Shown here piece by piece: positions 1 through 12,600 of a stretch of DNA of 64,000 nt. The translations under genes and the position numbers were made by a program. Source of the DNA: Dysidea avara (Eukaryota; Porifera; Demospongiae; Dictyoceratida; Dysideidae); NCBI RefSeq assembly GCF_963678975.1, contig NC_089277.1, positions 25,122,672 to 25,186,671 on the forward strand, written 5' to 3'. Position 1 is the first letter of the stretch. Each line of letters starts with the position of its first letter. The notes below the pieces were generated by a model that saw nothing but the letters and a program-made list of their open reading frames with translations, was not told the DNA's origin and did not search any database.

Positions 1-383
1 GCAACAGCTCTGGGAATCCATTGAAGGAACAGGTAAACTGCTAGAGATAATATTGTTCTAATAGAGCATTCACACTATACTCAACTGTATGGAACTGTCA
101 TGTAGATCTCACCAACTGAAAATTCCAGCTAGTCTTTTAAACTATTTATGTGTAATCTATTAATAATGTAGAAAAAGATTTATGAACACCAAAGTCACAA
201 CAGAACAAGTAGTCATTAAGTCTATTATGTTCCAAAATCCTCCAGTTATTCTTTTTGGCAGCTCATTTACTACACTCAAAATTATTCCTGAACTTTATTT
301 GCACCAATCAAATGTATATTAATTAGGGCATTGATATATAAGTGACTACTAACTATAATGGACTCTAAATCAACTGAGTGACT

Positions 384-844
384 CAGGGGCGGATCCAGGA
401 GCTGGAAAGGGGAGGGGCACAAACAGGGTAAGTTGTAGGTGGTTGGGAGAGAGTTCAGTGTTGCATCTTTGAAGCAGCAAATAATCACCCCTTAGTAGTG
501 TCTCACTGTTGATTTTAGCCACTTTAGCCTTTTCAGAGTCTTAAAAGCTGTTTAAAAGGCTCTGAAAGTCTTAAACAACAGCAACACGATAATTATTTTT
601 AGAGGCGCTTAGTACGGATGAAGGTGCTGGGTGACAATCTTACAATCAGTTTAACTTTCGTTCGCTTTGGTTTCAAGTGATTTGTAGTAAAATGTGCATA
701 TTTTGATAAACTGATCTTGGCCTGACATATACATAAAGTTTAGAAGCTATTTTAATCAGAAGCATGGCTGGCCTCCACAAGGTGTGTGTGTGGGGGGGGG
801 GGGGGGGCATTTGCCCCAAATGCCCCATCCTGGATCCGCCATTG
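384..844. mobile_element. CAGKGGCGGATCC-type MITE, copy A only
   Basis: Inverted ends CAGGGGCGGATCCAGG and CCTGGATCCGCCATTG, flanked by TGACT on both sides (379-383 and 845-849). The homologous site in the second duplication copy (41774-41778) has a single TGACT and no insert. Non-coding interior with a poly-G tract at 792-807. Confidence 0.85.
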
Positions 845-1142
845 TGACTGCTCTATTCCAGTATATATAATATGCTTGCTATTGAAAAGATTTTTGCTTT
901 ACACTGTAAGCAAGCAAAACTCACAGCCACTTATTCCAGGACTCATCCCAAATATATATTCAAATTCTCTCCACTAAAATATCTCTTATTCCCAAACACA
1001 TTCTGGCATAAGACACATGCCTAAGAAACAAGATACAAAAATTGGAGTCAAAACCGCTGAATTAGCATAATTTATATACTTTCAGATTACTCTCCAACTA
1101 TATAGCGCTGTGAACCAGACTACTCTCCAACTATATATATAG

Positions 1143-1337
1143 CAGTGGCGGATCCAGGGGGGTTTCATTGGTTTCCACGGAAACCCCCTTTGAAAAATGA
1201 TTGCGTAACAATTAAATGTTTTAATTATCGCGGCGTGCGTCTCGATCGAGATACTGTAATTAGAGCAGTCACAGTAGCTACTAAAGTAGTGTGTAGGAAG
1301 TTTTTAATATATTTTATGTACTATTACTAGGCTGTGA

Positions 1338-1368
<31 letters not shown>

Positions 1369-1484
1369 GGTCTCACCTTACCAAACCAGACGATGTAGTG
1401 CAAACGTTTGCGTATCTCATGTCAATATATATCTCCACCTTCTAAACTGGAAACCCCCTTTATAAATTCCTAGATCCGCCACTG
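1143..1484. mobile_element. CAGTGGCGGATCC-type MITE, copy A only
   Basis: Inverted ends CAGTGGCGGATCCAGG and CCTAGATCCGCCACTG; the 5-bp duplication TATAG flanks it (1138-1142, 1485-1489). The empty site is at 42067-42071. It carries a T tract (1340-1368). Same terminal family and same duplication length as the element at 384-844. Confidence 0.85.
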
Positions 1485-2502
1485 TATAGTGCTGTGAACC
1501 AGATTACTCTCCAACTATATAATGCTGTGAAACAGACTCTATTACACGTTTATATACATTAAACAATATAAATGCATATCCCAGTCCCACCCCTGATAAC
1601 TAACACGTAAAGTACAGTAGTAATTAAAGTTGGCAGTGGTATTTATAAGTGAGTACGTTTGTTGATATATAGTATACTTGTTAAATTTGCTCAATTAATT
1701 TACACTCACTAACATTTTTGGTTGCCACTAAACTTGCTTACTGCATGCATGGATAGGAGAGTATCAAAATGATAAACCCACAAATTCTGCTACAAAGAAC
1801 ACTACACTTAGCTACCATCTTTGACATCAGATTGGTACGTGTGGCACTTTACGTAAATTCAGTAACAGTTGAAGGAATAGTCTCATTGCTAGATGAGATA
1901 ATTATCACTTAGGATGTCCTGCATGGGCTCTCTACTTTTGTAACAGATAGTATCCCTTAAGTTCAGACTGCAGCAGTTGTAAGCTATCATATGAAGGCCT
2001 TGAAGACTTATTTAAAAATTCAGCATTAGTTTACCCTCTAAATCAAGACATTGAAGAATGGGGCAAGCAATGGCTAATTGTTCCAAATGCTCAGAATGAA
2101 CTGGCTTGACATTTTTCAAACTGAACTCAGTCACAAAAATGAGGTTGTAATGGCTTTACTTAGTATAGCTAGCTACATTGTCATCAAACAGAAAACTGCC
2201 AAAGATGTTAGGTGAGCCAATCTTTGCTCTAGATCTGTGAACCAGTTTTCCATCACACAGTTTTTCAGTGACACAACATCACATGTTAATAAAGTTTTCC
2301 ACATTTTTATAGACTTCTGCATCTCACCAAGACTATGCGGAAATTCGATTGTGGGTGTCGAATGTTTAATTTAGAATTTTCTAAATAAAGGCGCATCAAA
2401 ATTAATTATTAGACCTTGAGGCTCGAGAACGCTACTTTTGAACAGTTGAGAAAATCGTGATATTGTGTAATGAATACTTCACTGCTTCATGTGTAGAAAA
2501 AG

Positions 2503-5500
2503 ATGGAATGCTTTTCAAAGTGGAGGTACGCTCTCTTCATAATGCGTAGTCACGTGTTAATAATGCATCTATCAATGTCACGCCCCACCTGGTCGGACAG
2601 CAGGTGGGGATTTGTCACCCGAACTCGTCCCCAGGGTAGGGGCATTTGCGACACGAATAACCGATACTCACCATATTGCTTCTTTTTTTTTTTTTTAGCT
2701 CGGAAATCACTAGCAATACTCACCATAATTTATTATTGCTAGTGATTCCCGAGGTAAATAGTAGGAATTAGTAGGGGATTTGTAACTCGAAGTTGTCCCT
2801 AGGGGTGGGGAATTTGTTGTTTAGCTTTTGCAAATCCCCACCTCTGCCCGACCTGGGGTAGGTGTGGCTTGACATTGATAGATGCATAATAATTATGATG
2901 TATTAAGTGTTGTACTTCGCTGTACTCTTTATCTGTGCTGGAAGTTGTGTCAATTCTATGCCGATTATTTGATTAAAGTAAACCAAGGGGTGTAAATATT
3001 TAACAGTATTACTATAGTCTCGTGTAGCCAGACCGCTTTTTTCTTTTGTGTGGGTCCCGATGCCCTCACAAAAGAAAAAAAGTGGTCTGGCTACGTGAGA
3101 CTAGTATTACTATGGGTACAGAAGCACCAGAAAAATTTTGGCTACTGTTGTTGAGAATATTTAGTAGCTATGTAGTGGCTGGCATTCTTGCATGGTCACT
3201 ACCTCATCATCTTATTCCAGAGGAGTTACCACACATGTTAAGTACTATCGAAACGAATTTGTGTTAATCGCATACTCTGACTTCTAAACTGATGCTTAAT
3301 CTGACTTTACGGGTTACGGAGACCTGAATACATTTTCCAGTGTTCTATTGTTGCTCCGTTTTATGCAGTAAACTCCTCATCATGTGACAATGTCTCCACC
3401 TGTATCAAACCACTGGGGTTCAGTGGGATTCATTGCACCATTAAATTATACATAAGAAAAGCTGTTAATTGGCACCTAATTTTCAATGAAACCCTCCTAA
3501 AGTTTTTTAAGTTGCTCTAGACAAATCATATGAGCTCATGTGAGTGTGTTGTATGTCCTATTCCATCTTATGGCAATCTGTCATAGTATAATGCTCTTAA
3601 GAGTCGTGTACATCCAACACTTGACAACCAGTGCTGTTGGTTGTGGCAAGGACAGTCAATGTATCTCTGGAAACTGTACTAGACAGTGTTGGGCAAGTTA
3701 CTTTGTAAAAGTAACTAGTTACATATTACATATTACTTGCAACTGAACTATTTAGTTACAGTTACATATTACCCATAAAATAAAGTAACTGTAATAATAT
3801 TACATATTATATTACTTTGTGTCTACAACCTTAAGCTGCCATGTGTGAAACTACCACCTTATCACGTGACATGATTGCGTTGTTAGACAATATGCAAATC
3901 TTGGTTATAAGTAAGAAGCTGGTGAATAAGCTTCATTCAGTAGGCCTCGTTACTTCGTTGTGGATAATCGTTACTAGTAACTTCATTACTTGTAGTAATA
4001 ATATTACGTAATATTAGACTCGTTACAGTAACTATATTACTTATGTAACGTGTTACATTTGTAAGTTAAGTAACTTGCGTTATATTACCTGTTTTTATAG
4101 CGTATTTCGTTATATTACTTTGTTACCACAAAAGTAATAATGTTACGTAACGCGTTACTTATGTAACGCGTTACTCCCAACACTGGTACTAGAACACACA
4201 AACTTGCCGATTCTGCTGCACATTGTAGTGGGGTTAGATATAAACTTTAGTTTCTTGTTTTTTTGTTTCTCATTCTTGCCAGCATCATTTTGGCCAAGCC
4301 ACCTTGATCAGATTTCAGTATTGCTGCTGTTAATCTTGTGTGCGAAATTTTTTTCAATGTTGAACAAGCTACTTGTAAAATCCAGGCACCCATGCAGTCA
4401 GCGCTATCCTTTTCTAGCTACGTAGGCAATTAATGAACCATGTGTTTATATTAATGCTATGGTAATTAAATTTTGGAGAGTATTTCGTAATTCATAAATT
4501 ATTTCGTAATTCAGTAGTCATGTTGCTATACTCTGATAAGGAAGCATAACTCGAACAACCCACACATAAGTATCTTCTCAAATTATTTTATAGTGTCTAT
4601 TGTGTTTTCTCATGTAAATTCTTTCCAGAAAGCCTTGAAGCTACCTTTTATTTTCATTTACGTATGTATGGGCAGGAGCTTATGAGGCAGCGAAGGAGCA
4701 TGAAACTTACACCGTTTGCCAGGTGCCATCACAATCCAAATCGTCGCTGAATAGTTTCCATATAAGGAAAATAAAATATCGTTGTTTGAAGCCATATATG
4801 AAATTGCGCGTGACCAGTGACGCATGGCAATGGTAAAGTTGGCTGAGTCTTCCTCGAGGTCTTTCTCTTCTTTGATGGTGGCGAACTCGTCTCTACTTCG
4901 TGCGGCTGGATCGCCATTTGCGCGTGACGTAAAACAAACAGTGATGTAATTTGGATTGTCATGAAACTCAGTTTCATGCTCCATATAAGCTCCTGGTATG
5001 GGACACAAGGCCCTTCACTTTAAAGGAATCTGTTAATTCTGGTAGCCTACAAGACTAGGCACCATTTTTTGTTTGTTTATGCCCATAGATAGCCCATTAT
5101 GAAAGACATTGATAACGTCTTTGGGAACTCTCTTTACCCGTATTTCAAGCTGGCACAGATAAACCACCTCAAAGTGATACCAGAAAGGTTAATACTGGAA
5201 CCTTCATTAGGTTACTTTTAGCATAAGTCAATTTTGCTCACTTGGAAAGGCAAACAAATTATACATACAAACAAACAAAACTACATATTATGTACATACA
5301 AACAGTCAAACACATACACACATTTTTCAGAAAAAAATTTCAGGAAACCAGGCCTGGGGCTGGTTGTGGTCGCTTACTTGGCATAAATCTCCTACATATT
5401 GACAGTATAGCCTTTTACTAACCTTTACTACAGTGACAGATAGTGTTGTTGTTGTGATATACAATACTGAGTTGAGCAATAAGAATTACCCACTTACAAA

Positions 5501-8500
5501 CCTGTGAGTGAGACCACTGGCCTGAATAATGTAATGTCTGTAAACACTTAGTTAAGTAATAGAATATCCTGTTAGCAAACATTGGTTTGAAATCCTGCTA
5601 TTCCCTCTCTCCTAAAATAATGATTATGTAGATTTTGTCATCAGCAAGGTTATAATAATTATGTCAGGGTTGAAGCAGTCATCAGCATCACTAGTTTTCA
5701 GTGATCACTCACTGAGGTAGTAGTCTAGTAGACTGAAGGTTATTGAGCAGGTCTTCAGTAAGGATTTTATGTAAACACTGCAAAAAGAAATTGTTGGCTT
5801 TATAGTTTGTTATACAATCACTGAACATCAGTCACCATACGTGACCGAATTTTGGAAAACCGTCGATATACGCACAATAGTACTTTTGTAATAAAACGCA
5901 TTTAAAAACTATGGGTAAAAAATGCAAGCTCCAGAAAAAAAAATGCTAGTTTTTATCGCCTCACTGGCGGGCGAATTAAGCCTTCCATGGATAAATCCTG
6001 GGCGTCATCGTGTTCACCTGTTCATAGGGAGTACAAAAATCTTTGTTTCATCTCCATACATGAAAGGATTTCAAAGTTACAGACGTTTGTTTACATTGCG
6101 GTGACGAAATAATTAACCGACGATCGTTTTTCAGTGAATTTGCCTTCCTTCTCAAACACAGAAGCATGCCTGGGGAAACAACTATACCTTGGTGGATGCA
6201 AATTCATGGCGAACACAATGAGCAAAGATTCAATTCCGTATGTCATTGTATCAGTAAGTTATGATGGTTTATGTAGCGCCTGTAGATTCTTTTCTCGATA
6301 GCTTCTGTACATATCAATTTATTTGCTCTTCCGGCTGTCTAGTGCTGTATTTCCAATGCTGCTTAACTTAGGAAGCTGAAACTTAGCTAGTCCATTCTTC
6401 TGTCCCTGTAGAAAGCATAAAACAAATAAAATCCATTTTGAAAATTGTGCGGATATCGACGGTTTTCTAAAATTAGGTCACATATGCTGCTCCCACATCC
6501 AACCCAGTTTTGACCCTGTAGTATAATAACTTTTCCATTTTAAGAAACTGCATTGTGCACCAGTATATCATGTAGGTGTTTCCAGGAATTAACATTTGCC
6601 TTGCATATATTTTTAGCTATTTGTGTAGTTTCATTATGGTTATGATTACTATTTATTCAATCTGACCAAATATCAGTTCTCAGTTCAATAGACGACACAG
6701 AAAGGATATAAGGTGAGCTGTAAAAATCAAACTTTCTAAAAGGCTGTAAGACTGGTTTTCGCAGACCTGGCCACATATACGGCTGTATTTGTAAGTTGTG
6801 ACCATTAATAAGAGCCTGTTATCACTGTACCATTTTAATTTTAATTTTGAATTATGCACATACGTACCTACCTCAAAGTTGAGTGTAGAGCACATAAGAC
6901 AGAGTGAAAAACTAATAAGTATTACAGTCTAATGTAAATCAATCTTTCTGTTGTTACCACTGTGTAGCTTCTAAAGCTCTCGGCTTCAAGGGTTGAAACT
7001 TCAGTTGACCCCTTTAGCTTTCAGGATAAAGGAAATACAATTAGAAAAATGCACCAGTGTGGGGCTCTTGCAGATCCGGTCACATATGTTATGTATTTTA
7101 TATGTTTAGCATGTGACAAGTATTTATAATGTTATGCTGATTGGGGTTTGTTTTGTAGGTTAGTTCTACTGACTCTGATATTTGGCCAGATGTTGGCATT
7201 TTTAATGTGTGGCACAGGTGTATTCACGCAGTTACTACAGATCAACTATGATGTAGAAAACATTTCCACATTCCAGACATTTCCTAACTATATTTTACTC
7301 TTCCTAACATTTGGAGGATCACTAGCATGCAGAGGTGATATCGACAGAGTGATCAGAGAACACTGGTGGAAGTATATTCTAGTAACAATCCTAGATCTTG
7401 AGACAAACTATCTATATGTGGTGGCCTATCAGTATACCACTATTGCTAGTGCTCAGGTATGCAGGATTGTTTTTGTGTGTGTGCATGTGAGTGTGTGCGT
7501 GCGTGTGTGCATGCGTGTGTGCATGCGTGCGTGCGTACATGTGTGTGTACATGACATCCATGTGTGTATACTGTTATGTCTGTATACTGATAGTATGCTT
7601 GTGTGAGTACATTACCATGGTATTCTGATTGAACAGTCGCTTTGAATTCCACTGATTTGAATAGTCAGTATGTGATCACCTGAGCCTGGGCCCATCAAAT
7701 ATAGTACTATCAAAGAGGTGAACATGTGCAATGGTTTTGTACTCTAACAAGCACGTTTTCATGTTGTAAACATGTTTTCATGTTGTAAACATGTTTTCAT
7801 GTTGTAAACATGTTTGCATGCCTGCATGGGAATATTTTCAAAGCCTCACAATTCACTGTTCTCACTGAATGAAGAGTGAGCGGCACATGTACAATTTTTG
7901 CTGGGCACCAAAAGTTTTGTCATAGTTTGAATGGCAGCAATATTACTAGTCCACTCCAGTCACTGCTTGAATTGAAGCAAAAAAACTGCTGAAGCTGTCT
8001 ACTGGTCTTCCTTGCCTCAGTGTTTTTGAATTCACTGCAAGATTCACTGCTTGTTGCTCAGCTTTGCTTGTGACGAAAAGAGATTATTGACAAATAAAAT
8101 TTTATTTCGTTGTTAAAAAATACAATTTTCATTACTCAATGACAAAGGTGGAAAAAAAATTTTAACATGAAAAATTTTACTCATGAAAATTTCTTGCAGC
8201 TTACATTTCTAGAAATACGGTTAATACATACATACATTATGGAATGCTGTATCTGACAGAATTAATATACTGCAAGTACAGGCTGTATATTCTTATCTTT
8301 TTACTCAGGCTATCATCAATGGAGTTACTATACTTGCTACAGTGATGCTGTCATTATTATTCTTGAAAGTGCAATACAAAATAGTACACTACATTGGATC
8401 ATTGATTTCTATTGTTGGAATAGTGTTGCTGTTTCTTGCTGATTCCGAAGGGAACAACTCTTCGCAAGGTATGCTGTGTACATAATCAATTATCCGAATG

Positions 8501-9560
8501 TCAATTAATAAAGCAGTCGATTGTCTAAATGTTAAAATGACTTTTCAGTTAAGATGTTGTGTCAGCAGGTTTATGGTCTATTAGAGCAATTGAACTCAGT
8601 TCTGTATTTAAATGAATGGCTGTTTTTTTGATCGTACATGCTTTTTGGTTATACAAACACACCTGTCCAGGCTGTCCCCATATTAGTTTGGACGATTGAC
8701 TCTCAACTGTATAGTGAAGAAGATATGCACTACACAACACCTTTACATCTATGGTTGTTCTATTAGAGTAAATACTGGACTTGTGTTTCCTTTGAAAAAT
8801 TTCTTTTGCGAAAGTTTCACAAAAGTTGCAGAAGTAACTACCATGACACAGACATCTTGGCCAACTGAGCATCAATTAGTTACCCACTACACTAACGGAG
8901 AATAAATATAGTGTCTAGTGTATCTCTACAGTGAATGCATATTTTAATAAGTAAGTGACATTATTCATATTAACACATGGTGACTTTAAAAAGCAAGGCT
9001 GAAAGCTTACGAACAGGGTGGCATAAACCAAAACTGTGGCTATGTGACTAAACTTCTACTATGCTGAAGATATTAAATGACAATGTGTATTAATGTACAT
9101 GTAATGAATAACTTTGTACATTAAAATTACACACATGCATGCGCATGCACATAATTGTACTTTCTAGAAATCTTGGCTATATGATAAACTGGTTAAATTG
9201 TAATAAAGGTATTTTGTAAATTTCTATTTCTCTTCTTGCAGGTAGAAATGAAGTTTTAGGTGATGCCCTCTGTGTGATAGGAGGCCTGACCAATGCTATT
9301 GTGTTTGTGATTATGGAGTATATGATAAAGGCCAGCTCCATACGGGAATATCTGGGGATGGTGGGGATAGTTGGAGTGTGTCTATCTTCAACACAAGTGT
9401 AAGTATCTGATTATGTGTGCCATGCACACACACGCGCACACACACACACACAAACACACGCACGCACGCATGCACACCCACTCACACACACACAAGCACA
9501 CACACACACGCATACACACAAACACACGCACGCATGCACACCCACTCACACACACACACA

Positions 9561-9609
<49 letters not shown>

Positions 9610-12600
9610 AGTATACACTGTATAAGCATGTTCACTAGTGATGTGCCATAATATCGATAGTGTGATAATCGTATCGCAGTGGTTCATTATCGTGATATGA
9701 TAATAACTTGTGATTATCGTGAGCACCAATATTATAAATTCTTACCTCACCGAAATTACTCAAACAATTAAAACATTCATTTGTTTATTCAATTATGTAT
9801 TCTAATTGTTATCTAATCCAAAACAGCCAAGCTGTAAAAAAAGTGTGCGGCCCTCAGAAAGGCTATGGTGAAAAAATATGTGAAATCCAAGGTGGCGGCC
9901 AAGAAATGGCTGTGATGGTAGGTTAATGGTAAAAATTTTAATAATGACAATTCATGTAAATTTTGTGAAGCGGCACAAAAATTCACCTGAATTGTCGTTA
10001 TTAAAATTTTTACCATTAACCTACCATCACAGCCATTTCTTGGCCGCCACCTTGGATTTCACATCTTTTTTCACCATAGCCTTTCTGAGGGCCGCACACT
10101 TTTTTTACAGCTTGGCTGTTTTGGATTAGATTTCATTTCTTTTTGTATTTGTATACCCCAAAGCCGGCCTATGGCCAGCTTTGGGACTTTTTTAACCTAT
10201 GTTTTTTTTTCTTTACTACAGGAAGAAGAAAAGATGAAGTAGATGTACTTTAAATATTATATCAGTAAATGTACAAATTATATATATAATACATATGTGA
10301 CCGGATTTGCGAAAAGGGGCCTTCCACACACATCCAATTTGCCAACTTTGACAATTGATAACTTCAGATTGGAAAGAGCTATTACCTTGAAATTTGGGCA
10401 GTGGTGATTTCTTTGCAGCTGAACTCTCCACATGATGGTTTCTTTGTAGCTGAACTCTCTACAAGGTAATTTCTTCTAGCTGATCTCTCTACAGGGAGAT
10501 TTGTTTGTAGCTGAACTATCTACAAGTTAACTTCTTCTAGCTGATCTCTCTACAGGGTGATTTGTTCGTAGCTGAATTCTGTACAGGTGATTTGTTTGCA
10601 GCTGAGCACTTTACAAAATGGTTTCTTTGTAGCTGAACTCTCTACAAAGTAACTTCTTCTAACTGATCTTTCTACAGGGTGATTTGTTTGTAGCTGAACT
10701 ATCTACAAGGTAATTTCTTCTAGCTGATCTCTCTACAGGATTATTTGTTTGTAGCTGAATTCTGTACAGGTGATTTGTTTGCAGCTGAGCTCTTTACAGA
10801 ATGGTTTCTTTGTAGCTGAACTCTCTAAAAGGTAACTTCTACTAACTGATCTTTCTACAGGGTGATTTGTTTGTAGCTGAACTATCTACAAGGTAATATC
10901 TTCTAGCTGATCTCTCTACAGGGTGATTTGTTTGTAGCTGAATTCTGTACAGATGATTTGTTTGCAGCTGAGCTCTTTACAAAATGGTTTCTTTGTAGCT
11001 GAACTCTCTACAAGGTAACTTCTTCTAACTGATCTTTCTACAGGGCAATTTGTTTGTGGCAGAATTTTATACAGGGTGATTTCTTTGCAGCTGAACTCTC
11101 TACATGGTGGTTTCTTTGTAGCTGAACTCTCTACAAGGTAACTTCTTCTAGCTGATCTCTCTACAGGGTGATTTGTTTGTAGCTGAACGATCTACTACAA
11201 AGTAATTTCTTCTAGCTGATCTCTCTACAGGGTGATTTTTTTGTAGCTGAATTCTGTACAGGTGATTTGTTTGCAGCTGAGCTCTTTACAGAATGGTTTC
11301 TTTGTAGCTGAACTCTCTACAAGGTAACTTTTTCTAACTGATCTTTCTACAGGGCAATTTGTTCGTGGCAGAATTTTATACAGGGTGATTTCTTTGCAGC
11401 TGAACTCTCTACATGGTGGTTTCTTTGTAGCTGAACTCTCTACAAGGTAACTTCTTCTGTTGATCTCTCCACATGGCGATTTGTTTGTAGCTGAACTCTC
11501 TACATGGTGGTTTCTTTGTAGCTGAACTCTACAAGGTGATTTTTTCTAGCTGAACTATCTCTTTCCATAGTTGTATGAACTCCCTACAAGGTAACTTTTT
11601 CTAGCTGATCTCTCTACAGGGTGACTTGTGTGTAGCTGATCTCTATACAGGTTTCTTATTTCTAGCTAATCTCTTGAATTCTCTTCAGGGTGACTGCTCT
11701 ATTAGGATGACTGCTCTATTAGAGTATCTCGATCTCGCACTTGCCGCACCAAGTTGGATTTCGTGTTATAACTCCGTGGCTTTAAGTCTGATTCTTCTAC
11801 ACCATTGATGATCCTTTCTAAGATGATTACTCCATCTGTACAACGATTTTCAAAGCATTACCCCAAGCGGTTTATCTGGTAGGCGTGGCAAGCAGTCGTT
11901 TTTTTATTAGCTGATCTCGATTGCGTAATTGTTACACACTGTTGATTTTTTTGTTGTATCTTCCTGGTTTTTAGCTCGATTTCTTTCAAATCACAAAAGG
12001 TTTGAGGTTCAATAGTTAACCTATTCACCCACCGATTTTCAGCTTCTTCCCATACGCGGTTTACCCTGTAGGCGTGACAACATATTGGTGTTATTTTTCG
12101 TGAATAATCGCTCATAACTCTTTGCCTGTTTATCGTATCCCAGCCAAAGTTGGTACCGAGATGCGCCTTTATATCCCCCTTCTGTGTGCCAAATTTCAAG
12201 GCGATCGGATATGGCGTTTGAGTTTTATAGCAGTTTTTGTAAGTGTGCGACAAGAAAAAGAAAAATAAGAAGAAGAAGAAAAGAAAAACGAAGAAACTGA
12301 GCCAATTTTTGAAGTCGCATATCTCGGGAACGCGCGAAGCGATTTCGCTCAAATTTGGAATGTGGAGTGCTGCAGTTGAAGGGCATGTCCACAGCAAAAA
12401 TTGTCTTGTTTCATCAAGGAAGCACAGAGCTATGGAGGCGCGAAAATTGCGTTTTCTTTCTTCCTGTCAATATACTCACGGGTGTTACGTGCCGGCTTCT
12501 TGGGCCGCACAACACACTACCGTGTGTCTTGATCTGAAATTGAACTTTGCTGTATTTTGGCAGGACATATATGCATTCGGGTATACAGGATGTGCCTTTA

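Noticed and set aside
4658..5008. Minus-strand ORF of 116 codons
   Set aside because: It spans an inverted-repeat element and its homologue in copy B is shifted and shortened, so there is no sign of selection.
9371..9729. Several ORFs rich in alternating Thr-His or Cys-Val
   Set aside because: They are translations of the CA/GT microsatellite in multiple frames.
9813..10129. Two nearly identical 67-codon ORFs on opposite strands
   Set aside because: They are the two arms of the 319-base palindrome, not two genes.
10405..11680. Regular short repeats resembling a CRISPR array
   Set aside because: Repeats are contiguous and degenerate with no unique spacers, lie in a eukaryotic intron, and show higher-order satellite structure.
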